NCBI GenBank assembly: GCA_017408205.1
Contig: JAFQVC010000159.1
Location: 1-8,979, forward strand
DNA length: 8,979 nt
Direction: 5' to 3'
Origin: Clostridia bacterium
GTDB lineage: Bacteria > Bacillota > Clostridia > Monoglobales > Firm-18
Under the pieces are notes generated by a model. It was given only the letters and a program-made list of their open reading frames with translations. It did no database searches and was not told the origin of the DNA. Position numbers and translations under genes: made by a program. Shown here piece after piece: positions 1 to 7,112 of the stretch. Each line of letters starts with the position of its first letter. Position 1 is the stretch's first letter.

Positions 1-1002
1 AATATGTTCAAGCAGCATTACACAAGCCCTGAACATACTGCATGGGTCAGCATATTTTGCTCTGCCCTCTGTTACCATTCTTGGTGCGCTGCCGTGAATT
101 GCTTCAAACATGGCATATCTTTTACCGATATTAGCACTTCCTGCAGTACCTACACCGCCCTGGAATTCCGCTGCTTCGTCAGTTAAAATATCACCGTAAA
201 GATTAGGTAACACCAAAACCTTGAACTCTGTTCTTCTTTTGGGGTCAACCAATTTTGCCGTCATAATATCTATATACCAGTCATCAAGAGCAATTTCAGG
301 ATAATCTTTTGCAACTTCCTTACAAATATTTAAAAACTTACCGTCAGTTGTTTTAATTACATTTGCTTTTGTAACTGCAGTCACTCTTGTTTTACCAGTC
401 TTTTTAGCATATTCAAAAGCGGCTCTTGCTATTCTTTCTGACCCTTCTGTTGTTGTAACACAAAAATCAACCGCCAAATCGTCGTTAACGTGAATACCGT
501 TAGAACCAACTGCATAAGAGCCCTCTGTATTTTCTCTGTAAAAAGTCCAGTCAATGCCCTGTTCAGGAACTTTAACAGGTCTTACGTTTGCAAACAAGTC
601 AAGTTCTTTTCTCATTGCAACGTTGGCGCTTTCGATATTTGGCCACGGGTCACCTGCTCTTGGAGTGGTTGTAGGACCTTTTAAAATAACGTGGCATTTT
701 TTAAGTTCTTCTAAAACGTCGTCGGGAATTGCTTTACCGCAGGCTGCTCTGTTTTCAATTGTACAACCGTCAATTTCTTTAAATTCTACTGGCTTGCCAT
801 CAAGTAAAAATTTAAGAATTTTTTCTGCTTCAGCAGTAATGTAAGGACCAATTCCGTCACCGCCTACAACACCGATTATAATTTTATCAAGAGATTTGTA
901 ATCAATAAACTCTTTTGTCTGGTTGATTTTTTCAACTCTTTTCAACTGTGCTTCCAAAACCTTACCGAATTTTTCTTTTGCTTCTTCAATAATTTTGTTC
1001 AT
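1..1002 (-). CDS. icd: Isocitrate dehydrogenase (isocitrate/isopropylmalate dehydrogenase family), 3' end cut by window
   Basis: This enzyme oxidatively decarboxylates isocitrate to 2-oxoglutarate in the cytoplasm. The first 334 residues are present and the C-terminus lies outside the window. Visible motifs are GDGIGP (48-53), SANVAMR (125-131), whose Ser and Asn match the isocitrate-contacting pair of E. coli Icd and argue against isopropylmalate dehydrogenase, YRENTEG (155-161), the catalytic Lys in TKANVIK (212), metal-binding Asp in YGDILTDEAAE (271, 275), and EAIHGSAPR (300-308). The usual NADP signature (Lys-Tyr after HGTAP) is absent, so NAD use is plausible but not shown. A Lys/Glu-rich extension of about 40 residues precedes the Rossmann-like core. 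The ATG lies one base past the aconitase stop and has a GAGGAG ribosome site (1010-1015) seven bases upstream, so the two genes are cotranscribed. Aconitase makes its substrate. Confident on family, fairly confident on substrate. Confidence 0.9.
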   Translation of the reverse strand, partial: MNKIIEEAKEKFGKVLEAQLKRVEKINQTKEFIDYKSLDKIIIGVVGGDGIGPYITAEAEKILKFLLDGKPVEFKEIDGCTIENRAACGKAIPDDVLEELKKCHVILKGPTTTPRAGDPWPNIESANVAMRKELDLFANVRPVKVPEQGIDWTFYRENTEGSYAVGSNGIHVNDDLAVDFCVTTTEGSERIARAAFEYAKKTGKTRVTAVTKANVIKTTDGKFLNICKEVAKDYPEIALDDWYIDIMTAKLVDPKRRTEFKVLVLPNLYGDILTDEAAEFQGGVGTAGSANIGKRYAMFEAIHGSAPRMVTEGRAKYADPCSMFRACVMLLEHI

Positions 1003-1003
1003 A

Positions 1004-2938
1004 TTACTTCTCCTCACTGTTTAGTCTTGTAAAGTTTAATAATCCACCTGCTAAAATAATGCTTCTTTGTCTTTCTGACAAACTTATATTAACAGCAATA
1101 TCTTTACCGTTGGTTACGTTTTTAACAACAATTTCGCCGTTGTTTTTGATTATTTCTGCAATGTCAGGGATTTCCAGATTATCACCCTGAGAAATTAAGT
1201 CATAGTCATTCTCATTTTTAAATGTTAATGGTAAAATACCGTTGTTTATAAGGTTTGCCATGTGTATTCTTGCAAAAGATTTAGCAACTACTGCCTTAAT
1301 TCCAAGATACAAAGGAACTAATGCGGCGTGTTCTCTTGACGAGCCCTGACCGTAGTTTGAACCTGCTATAATAAATCCGCCGTTCTTTTCTTTTGCACGG
1401 GCAGGAAATTCCGGGTCGCAGGGTGCCAAGCAGTACTCGGACAAATAAGGAATATTTGAACGGAACGGCAATAATTTAGCATTAGACGGCATAATGTGGT
1501 CAGTTGTAATGTTGTCCTCAACCTTAATTAACGCCTCACCTGTTAAATTGTCAGCCAACGGAACATTAACGGGGAATTCTTTTATGTTAGGACCTCTTAC
1601 CACCTCTACATCATCATAAGATGGCGCAGGAGCCACTACCATATTGTCATTTACAAAGAACTTTTTGGGCATTTTGGGGTTTGGTGCTTTACCAAAAGTT
1701 CTGGGGTCTGTAAGTTCACCCATAATTGCACTTACAGCCGCAACTTCGGGACTTACAAGATAAATTTTAGCAGAACTTGTACCGCTTCTGTTTTCAAAAT
1801 TTCTGTTATTTGTTCTTAATGATATTGCATCTGTTTTTGGTGCCTGTCCCATACCGATACACGGCCCACATGCACATTCTAAAATTCTTGCACCAGCATT
1901 AATCATATCAGCAAGTGCTCCGTTTTCCGCAAGCATATTAAGTACCTGTTTTGAACCTGGACCTATAACAAGGCTTACGTCAGGATGAACAGTTTTTCCC
2001 TTTAATATTGCCGCAACTTTCATCATATCGGCGTAAGATGAGTTTGTGCAACTGCCAATAAACACCTGGTCAACCTTGATTGCACCGATATTTTCAACTG
2101 TGTCAACAATATCAGGCATATGTGGTTTTGCAGCCAGCGGAACAAGTTTATTTAAATCAACTGTAATTTCATCGTCATAAACTGCATCGGCATCAGGAAG
2201 AAGTTCTACCCAGTCTTCCACACGTCCCTGGGCTTTTAAAAATTCCTTTGTAATGTTATCACTTGGGAAAATTGATGTAGTAGCACCAAGTTCTGCACCC
2301 ATATTTGTAATGGTAGCACGTTCAGGAACAGACAAGGTTTTAACACCTTCGCCGCAGTACTCAATAATGTAACCTACTCCGCCTTTAACGGTTAACTGAC
2401 GAAGAACTTCTAAAATTATATCTTTCGCTGAAACCCAGGGCTGTAATTTACCAACAAGGTTAACTTTTTTTACTTTAGGCATAGTTAAATAGTATGCACC
2501 GCCACCCATAGCAACAGCAACATCAAGTCCACCGGCACCTATGGCAAGCATACCGATACCGCCTCCTGTAGGAGTGTGACTGTCAGAACCAAGAAGTGTT
2601 TTCCCGGGAATACCGAATCTTTCTAACTGTACCTGATGGCAAATACCATTACCCGGTCTTGAAAAATAAATGCCGTGTTTTGAAGTAACAGTCTGTATGT
2701 ACTTGTGGTCGTCGGCATTTTCGAAACCCGCCTGTAATGTATTATGGTCAATATATGCAACTGACTTTTCAGTTTTAACTCTTGGAATGCCTATTGCTTC
2801 AAACTGCAGATACGCCATTGTACCTGTAGAGTCCTGAGTTAATGTCTGGTCAATTTTAATAGAAATCTCACTACCTGCTTTAAGTTCACCTGTAACAAGA
2901 TGAGATTTAATTACTTTTTGTGCTAAATTTAAACCCAC
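1004..2938 (-). CDS. acn: Aconitate hydratase, short single-chain type (644 aa)
   Basis: It interconverts citrate and isocitrate using a [4Fe-4S] cluster. With the GTG start the protein has 644 residues, shorter than AcnA (about 890) or AcnB (about 865) and near the size of the compact Aquifex-type family. Motifs: RIDQT-like KIDQTLTQD near the N-terminus, SDSHT (118-122), cluster cysteines C297 (in CTNSS) and C357/C360 (in ACGPCIG), an inter-domain linker, then the swivel domain with NITTDHIMP (476-484) and GSNYGQGSSREH (526-537), where S533 and R535 match the catalytic Ser642/Arg644 of mitochondrial aconitase. The frame can be extended five codons to an ATG at 2953, but that ATG has no ribosome site, whereas GGAGGAA lies correctly ahead of the GTG. 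The gene is first in an operon with isocitrate dehydrogenase and has its own promoter. No frameshift is seen. Confidence 0.95.
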   Translation of the reverse strand: MGLNLAQKVIKSHLVTGELKAGSEISIKIDQTLTQDSTGTMAYLQFEAIGIPRVKTEKSVAYIDHNTLQAGFENADDHKYIQTVTSKHGIYFSRPGNGICHQVQLERFGIPGKTLLGSDSHTPTGGGIGMLAIGAGGLDVAVAMGGGAYYLTMPKVKKVNLVGKLQPWVSAKDIILEVLRQLTVKGGVGYIIEYCGEGVKTLSVPERATITNMGAELGATTSIFPSDNITKEFLKAQGRVEDWVELLPDADAVYDDEITVDLNKLVPLAAKPHMPDIVDTVENIGAIKVDQVFIGSCTNSSYADMMKVAAILKGKTVHPDVSLVIGPGSKQVLNMLAENGALADMINAGARILECACGPCIGMGQAPKTDAISLRTNNRNFENRSGTSSAKIYLVSPEVAAVSAIMGELTDPRTFGKAPNPKMPKKFFVNDNMVVAPAPSYDDVEVVRGPNIKEFPVNVPLADNLTGEALIKVEDNITTDHIMPSNAKLLPFRSNIPYLSEYCLAPCDPEFPARAKEKNGGFIIAGSNYGQGSSREHAALVPLYLGIKAVVAKSFARIHMANLINNGILPLTFKNENDYDLISQGDNLEIPDIAEIIKNNGEIVVKNVTNGKDIAVNISLSERQRSIILAGGLLNFTRLNSEEK

Positions 2939-2944
2939 TGATAA

Positions 2945-2951
2945 TTCCTCC
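2945..2951 (-). promoter_or_regulatory. Ribosome binding site that sets the acn start
   Basis: The minus strand reads GGAGGAA here. GGAGG ends eight bases before the GTG at 2938-2936, which is ideal spacing. The in-frame ATG at 2953-2951 overlaps this site and has only AT-rich sequence upstream, so it is unlikely to be used. Confidence 0.75.
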
Positions 2952-2974
2952 ATATTCTTAAAATTACAATTTAT

Positions 2975-3002
2975 TTTATAATATATGTACGTATCGTGTC
3001 AA
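2975..3002 (-). promoter_or_regulatory. Sigma-A promoter of the acn-icd operon
   Basis: On the minus strand a perfect -35 TTGACA (3002-2997) and a -10 TATAAA (2980-2975) are separated by 16 bases. Transcription would begin near 2968, giving a leader of about 30 bases before the GTG start. It is the best promoter match in the 198-base gap between tsaD and acn. Confidence 0.7.
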
Positions 3003-3023
3003 TATCATTTGACATAATTCCGC

Positions 3024-3038
3024 ATAATAAAATATTAT
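3024..3038. promoter_or_regulatory. Candidate operator: ATAA-N7-TTAT dyad upstream of acn
   Basis: A perfect 15-base dyad (six-base arms ATAATA/TATTAT around AAA) fits the ATAA-N7-TTAT pattern bound by CcpC at aconitase genes of Bacillus and Listeria. Its centre lies about 63 bases upstream of the predicted acn transcription start, close to the position of the B. subtilis citB dyad. The DNA here is very AT-rich, so a chance match is possible, and no ccpC gene is visible in the window. Confidence 0.35.
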
Positions 3039-3097
3039 TTTACAAATCAAAAGTTGTCCACATTGTAAAACCTTGTATTTGCAAGTTATTAACAGTT

Positions 3098-3129
3098 TTG
3101 TTAACATTATCAACAGGTAATGTTAACAA
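3098..3129. repeat. Perfect 12-bp inverted repeat between tsaD and acn
   Basis: Two perfect 12-base arms (TTGTTAACATTA and its complement) flank an 8-base loop, starting eight bases past the tsaD stop. On the minus strand no U-tract follows, so it is not a canonical terminator for tsaD. On the plus strand only four Ts follow. Each arm contains the palindrome TGTTAACA, and the two copies are 22 bases apart, about two helical turns. It may be a weak or Rho-assisted terminator, a 3'-end stabiliser for tsaD mRNA, or a paired operator. Confidence 0.6.
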
Positions 3130-3136
3130 TTTTAGT

Positions 3137-4147
3137 TTACATAATGTCTTTGGTAGCAACTGCATTAAGTTCGCTTCCTGCAAATTCTCCCTTTAGAAAT
3201 GAAAAATAACCACGAGCCCCAATCATTGCAGCATTATCAGTGCAAAGAGATATGGGCGGATATACAAAACGCATATTTTCCTTTTTTGCATACATATTTA
3301 CAAGTTCTCTCAACTTGCTGTTAGCAGCAACCCCACCTGCAAGTGCTACGGTATTTATGCCGTATTCTTTTGCACAACTTACAAGACGGGAAGCCAGTAC
3401 GTCGCACACACAATGCTGGAAAGAAGCGGCAATATCGTTTTTGGGCACTTTCTCCCCCTTTTGCTCCATCTTATGAATAGTGTTAATTACTGCAGTTTTT
3501 ACACCGCTGAAACTAAAATCACTGTTTTCGGAGAATGATACTTTAGGAAAAGTAAACACATTATGGTCACCGTTTTCCGCCGCTTTTTGTATAGCAGGAC
3601 CACCGGGATAACCTAAGCCCAAAACTCTTGAAATCTTATCAAATGCTTCGCCTGCGGCATCATCTCTTGTTCTTGCAACAGTGTCAAACTTGTCATAGTC
3701 AGAAACTTGTACAATAGTGGAATGTCCGCCCGACGCCACAAGACACATAAAAGGCGGTTTAAGGTCGGGAGTTGCAAGAAAGTTAGCGCAAATATGTCCC
3801 TGTATATGATGCACAGGAACAAGTGGTATATTAAGTGCCGATGCAAGGGCTTTTGCATAATTAACCCCGACTAATAATGCGCCCACAAGACCCGGGGCAT
3901 AAGTAACTGCAATAGCGTCAATATCTTTAAAAGTCAAACCTGCTTCATTAAGGGCACCGTCAACAACACCGGAAATGCTTTCAATATGCATTCTTGATGC
4001 AATTTCAGGCACAACTCCGCCGTAGATTTTATGTGTATCAATCTGGGTAGATATAAAATTTGATTTAATTATAAATTCCTTGTCAAAAGAAACCACACTT
4101 GCGGCAGTTTCGTCACAAGAACTTTCAATTGCTAAAATGTTATGCAA
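3137..4147 (-). CDS. tsaD: tRNA N6-adenosine threonylcarbamoyltransferase TsaD
   Basis: TsaD transfers threonylcarbamoyl from threonylcarbamoyl-AMP to A37 of ANN-decoding tRNAs, working in the cytoplasm with TsaB and TsaE. With the TTG start the protein has 336 residues, the normal family length. It shows the ASKHA fold motif ILAIESSCDET (4-14), the metal-binding histidines of HHIQGH (114 and 118), SGGHS (139-143), the DDAAGEAFDK segment (162-171), the LAGGVAANS nucleotide loop (269-277) and CTDNAAMIG with metal-binding D304. A longer reading from a GTG at 4156 is possible, but that codon overlaps the only good ribosome site. The partner genes tsaB and tsaE are not adjacent. The gene has its own promoter just after the trkH terminator and appears to be transcribed alone. 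Identification is firm. Confidence 0.96.
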   Translation of the reverse strand: MHNILAIESSCDETAASVVSFDKEFIIKSNFISTQIDTHKIYGGVVPEIASRMHIESISGVVDGALNEAGLTFKDIDAIAVTYAPGLVGALLVGVNYAKALASALNIPLVPVHHIQGHICANFLATPDLKPPFMCLVASGGHSTIVQVSDYDKFDTVARTRDDAAGEAFDKISRVLGLGYPGGPAIQKAAENGDHNVFTFPKVSFSENSDFSFSGVKTAVINTIHKMEQKGEKVPKNDIAASFQHCVCDVLASRLVSCAKEYGINTVALAGGVAANSKLRELVNMYAKKENMRFVYPPISLCTDNAAMIGARGYFSFLKGEFAGSELNAVATKDIM

Positions 4148-4154
4148 TACGTAC

Positions 4155-4160
4155 ACCTCT
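4155..4160 (-). promoter_or_regulatory. Ribosome binding site that sets the tsaD start
   Basis: The minus strand reads AGAGGT. AGAGG ends eight bases before a TTG at 4147-4145, which places the start at MHNILAIESS. The upstream in-frame GTG (4156-4154) shares bases with this site and so cannot use it. No ATG is available in frame near the N-terminus. Confidence 0.65.
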
Positions 4161-4178
4161 AATCTTAATTTAACTTAT

Positions 4179-4207
4179 ATTTTAACATAAAAATAAAAAT
4201 ATTTCAA
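4179..4207 (-). promoter_or_regulatory. Extended -10 promoter of tsaD, inside the trkH terminator
   Basis: On the minus strand TTGAAA (4207-4202) is followed after 17 bases by TAAAAT (4184-4179), with a TG dinucleotide one base upstream of the -10 (extended -10). Transcription would start near 4172, about 25 bases before the TTG start codon. The -35 lies within the 3' arm of the preceding terminator hairpin. Confidence 0.6.
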
Positions 4208-4227
4208 TGAAACATTGAAATATTTTT
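4189..4227 (-). terminator. Intrinsic terminator of the trkA-trkH operon
   Basis: A perfect 15-base stem (4195-4209 with 4213-4227) and a three-base loop begin nine bases past the trkH stop. On the minus strand the stem is followed by a U-rich stretch. The stem is AT-rich and symmetric, so it could also stop transcripts coming from the other side. Confidence 0.85.
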
Positions 4228-4235
4228 ACAGATAT

Positions 4236-5678
4236 TTAAAACTTTCTCCAGGTTTCACGTCTGAACAGTACAAGCAACGGAAAAATCTCCAGACGTCCTG
4301 CTAACATATCAAACATAAGAACAATTTTGCTGAATGCACTAAAATGAGCAAAATTCCCCGCAGGGCCAACTAATTCAAGACCTGGTCCTATATTATTAAG
4401 TGCAGATACTATCGCAGTAAAGTTTGTAGTAAAATCATAACCGTCAACTGAAATTAAAACAACTGACAAAGCAAGAATAAACAAGTAAGCCATAACGAAA
4501 ACGTTCACCGAACGAACAACCTCGTGAGCAACAGTTTTGTCATTTAAGGTAACTTTTCCTACTCTGTTGGGGTGTATAAATTGCTTTATTTCTTTTTTTA
4601 CAGTTCTCCATATAATAAGAATTCTGGAGACTTTAATACCTCCGCCCGTACTTCCTGCACAGGCGCCGATAAACATCAGCAAAACAAGAACTGTACGTGA
4701 AACCATATTCCAGTTATTGAAATCGGCAGTTGCATAACCTGTTGTAGTTATAACCGCTCCAACCTGGAAAAAAGCATAACGCAGGTTGTCCCATATTACA
4801 GGAATTCTGTCACGCATATCAAACATAATTATTAATACCGCACAGGCAATAATAATTAGATAAGCACGAACTTCTTCCATAGAAAAGGCTTTTTTAGGTT
4901 TTCTGATAAGCAACAAAAAATAAAAGGTAAAGTTGATACCGTATAAAACCATAAAAATACCTATAACCCATTGAATATAAGAACTGTAACTTGCAATACT
5001 GTCGTTTCTGATGCCAAAACCACCTGTACCTGCTGTACCAAATGACAGAGTTAACGCATCAAACAACGGCAATTTACCAAGTAATAACAGCACTGTTTCC
5101 AATATAGTTAAGCCAAAATAAATACCGTATAAAATTTTCGCAGTAACCTGTAATTTAGGCACAAGTTTTTCAACCTGAGGACCGGGGCTCTCTGCTTTCA
5201 TAAGGTTGGTATCGGAACCGCCAGAAGGTGCTTTTAACATAAGTACAAATACTAAAACACCCATACCGCCAATCCAATGTGTAAGACTTCGCCAGAACAA
5301 AATGCCTTTCGGCACTATATCAAGGTCGGTAATTACACTGGCACCCGTTGTGGTAAAACCTGAAACAGTTTCAAAAAGAGCAGAAACCGGTGAAGTCAAA
5401 ACGCCTGTTAAAATAAAAGGAATACAACCTAAAATACTTATAACTATCCAACTAAGGGCAGTAACCAAAAAACCCTCTTTTATGTTGAATACTCTGTTTT
5501 TTGGTTTTCTGACCATACACAAAAGACCTACAGCCACACAAATTAATATAGTTATAACAAAAGCGCTGATAGTTACAGGCTCTTTATATATGATTGAAAC
5601 AATTAAAGGTAAAGCAAGTAAAAAGCCCTCGCAAAGAACTACTTTACCCAAAATATAAAACACAATTGACAGATTCAT
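4236..5678 (-). CDS. trkH: Potassium uptake channel subunit TrkH
   Basis: This is the K+-translocating membrane subunit of the Trk/Ktr system, 480 residues, the normal length for TrkH. It is highly hydrophobic, with the four pore-loop repeats of the family: VSGFTTTGAS (105-114), FGTAGTGGFG (213-222), ITTTGYAT (310-317) and NNIGPGLELVGP (428-439). The filter glycines are G112, a glycine in the G219-G220 pair, G314 and G431. The GSTGGGIKV segment (342-350) matches the gating loop after the third pore repeat. The ATG lies 12 bases past the trkA stop, and a GGGGGA ribosome site fills that gap, so it is the second gene of a trkA-trkH operon. The TrkA ring would gate it in response to nucleotides. 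No damage is seen. Confidence 0.96.
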   Translation of the reverse strand: MNLSIVFYILGKVVLCEGFLLALPLIVSIIYKEPVTISAFVITILICVAVGLLCMVRKPKNRVFNIKEGFLVTALSWIVISILGCIPFILTGVLTSPVSALFETVSGFTTTGASVITDLDIVPKGILFWRSLTHWIGGMGVLVFVLMLKAPSGGSDTNLMKAESPGPQVEKLVPKLQVTAKILYGIYFGLTILETVLLLLGKLPLFDALTLSFGTAGTGGFGIRNDSIASYSSYIQWVIGIFMVLYGINFTFYFLLLIRKPKKAFSMEEVRAYLIIIACAVLIIMFDMRDRIPVIWDNLRYAFFQVGAVITTTGYATADFNNWNMVSRTVLVLLMFIGACAGSTGGGIKVSRILIIWRTVKKEIKQFIHPNRVGKVTLNDKTVAHEVVRSVNVFVMAYLFILALSVVLISVDGYDFTTNFTAIVSALNNIGPGLELVGPAGNFAHFSAFSKIVLMFDMLAGRLEIFPLLVLFRRETWRKF

Positions 5679-5690
5679 ACTGTTCCCCCA

Positions 5691-7049
5691 TTAATCGGCA
5701 ACTATATCATTAAGGTCGTTAAGACCGTGATTTAATGACACAACAATTACTGTATCCCCGACTTTTATCATATTTTTACCGCGTGGGATAATAACCTGGT
5801 CGCCTCTTGTTATGCAGCAAATAAGTTGATTAGGTTTAAGTTGCAGTTCTGACAAAGGAATGTCGGTAACTTCAGACTCTTCAGCAACTGAAAACTCAAC
5901 AACTTCAACCCTGTTGTCAAGTATCTGGTATAAAGTCTTAACGTTGCTTCCTTTTTCGTTCTGCAAAGCTCTTATATACTGCAAAATAAAATCACATGTA
6001 AGATGCTTTGGAAATACAACTTTACCAATATCAAGTTCATCTAACAATTCATCAAATTCAAATCTGTTGATTTTGGAAATTCTTGTATTGACACCCTGCT
6101 TTTTAGCATACATAGAAAGCATCATATTTTCTTCGTCCAGATCTGTAAGAGCCACCAAGGATTCAGCATCTTCAATTCCTTCTGTTGTAAGCAACTGTCT
6201 GTCTGTACCGTCACCGTGAATGATTGTTGCATCGGGTAACAGTTCGGCAAGGTACTCACAACGTTCCATATCTCTTTCTATTATTTTCACGTTGATATTG
6301 TGCTGGAGCAAATCTTTAGCAAGGTAATATGCAATTGCACCGCCACCCACTATAAGTGAATTTTTAACGGGTGCAACCTGAAGATGCAGTTTTTTAAAGT
6401 ACTCAACTGCATTTTCTTTTGTAGCAATAACTGTAACAATATCGTTGACATTAAGGACAAAATTACCATCAGGAATAATTACCTCGTGACCGCGTTCAAC
6501 TGCACAAATAAGCACATCACAACCGTATTTATCGCTAATATCTTTAAGAGGCATTCTGTCAAAACCGTAAGCATCTTTTAATTCAAACTTAATAAGACGT
6601 ACTTTGCCGTCAGCAAAAGTATCGATATGACTTGCAGACGGAAAACGCAGTACTCTTGATAATTCACGGGCAGTTGCAAGTTCAGGATTAATAATTGTTG
6701 AAATACCCAGTTGTTGCTTTATAAACTCGATTTCCTGACTGTATATAGGATTTCGTACACGTGCAACACAACGGCAATGTCCCGCTTTTTTTGCAAACAT
6801 ACAGCAAAGAAGATTTAATTCATCAGAACCTGTAACCGCAATTAATACATCGGCATTTTCAAAGTCTGCTTCTTCTAAAACAGAAATTGATGAGCCGTTT
6901 CCAACGATGCCCATTACATCAATTTCTTCTGTAATCTGATTAATTTTGTTTGAGTTAGTATCAATTACAGTAATGTTGTGGCCTTCGTCATAAAGAATTT
7001 TCACAAGTGCATTACCAACTTTACCGCAACCAACTAAAATTATATTCAT
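5691..7049 (-). CDS. trkA: Potassium uptake regulatory subunit TrkA
   Basis: This cytoplasmic, peripheral-membrane protein binds nucleotides and controls the TrkH pore. At 452 residues it has the usual duplicated TrkA layout: RCK N-domain 1 with G-C-G-K-V-G (7-12) and the acidic strand end D30, RCK C-domain 1 (about 145-225), RCK N-domain 2 with GGGAIA (235-240) and acidic E258, and RCK C-domain 2 (about 372-452). The first site keeps the full GxGxxG motif. The second has Ala for the last Gly, which is common in the family. The ribosome site (GGATGGGA) is modest. The gene has a consensus promoter directly upstream, and trkH follows after 12 bases. Confidence 0.96.
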   Translation of the reverse strand: MNIILVGCGKVGNALVKILYDEGHNITVIDTNSNKINQITEEIDVMGIVGNGSSISVLEEADFENADVLIAVTGSDELNLLCCMFAKKAGHCRCVARVRNPIYSQEIEFIKQQLGISTIINPELATARELSRVLRFPSASHIDTFADGKVRLIKFELKDAYGFDRMPLKDISDKYGCDVLICAVERGHEVIIPDGNFVLNVNDIVTVIATKENAVEYFKKLHLQVAPVKNSLIVGGGAIAYYLAKDLLQHNINVKIIERDMERCEYLAELLPDATIIHGDGTDRQLLTTEGIEDAESLVALTDLDEENMMLSMYAKKQGVNTRISKINRFEFDELLDELDIGKVVFPKHLTCDFILQYIRALQNEKGSNVKTLYQILDNRVEVVEFSVAEESEVTDIPLSELQLKPNQLICCITRGDQVIIPRGKNMIKVGDTVIVVSLNHGLNDLNDIVAD

Positions 7050-7084
7050 TAAATCCCATCCGTTTCCTAATATGGTGTAATGAT

Positions 7085-7112
7085 ATTATATAACAATTAA
7101 TTATTTTGTCAA
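7085..7112 (-). promoter_or_regulatory. Consensus sigma-A promoter of trkA-trkH
   Basis: The minus strand has exact TTGACA (7112-7107) and exact TATAAT (7090-7085) with a 16-base spacer. Transcription would start near 7078, giving a leader of about 30 bases, too short for a riboswitch such as the c-di-AMP class. The -35 covers the TGA stop of the upstream membrane gene. Confidence 0.8.

Noticed and set aside
490..844. Plus-strand open frames opposite the isocitrate dehydrogenase gene
   Set aside because: They are overlapping short frames antisense to a clearly conserved enzyme, with no initiation signals.
3054..3115. Three DnaA-box-like 9-mers (TTGTCCACA, TTATTAACA, TTATCAACA) between tsaD and acn
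   Set aside because: None matches the consensus exactly, two lie in the inverted repeat, no replication genes are nearby, and such near matches are common in AT-rich DNA.
5206..5658. A 150-codon plus-strand open frame opposite trkH
   Set aside because: It is a shadow of the membrane-protein gene on the other strand. No promoter, ribosome site or recognisable domain supports it.
7050..7084. Possible c-di-AMP or other riboswitch upstream of the potassium genes
   Set aside because: The predicted leader is only about 30 bases long and contains no conserved riboswitch block.
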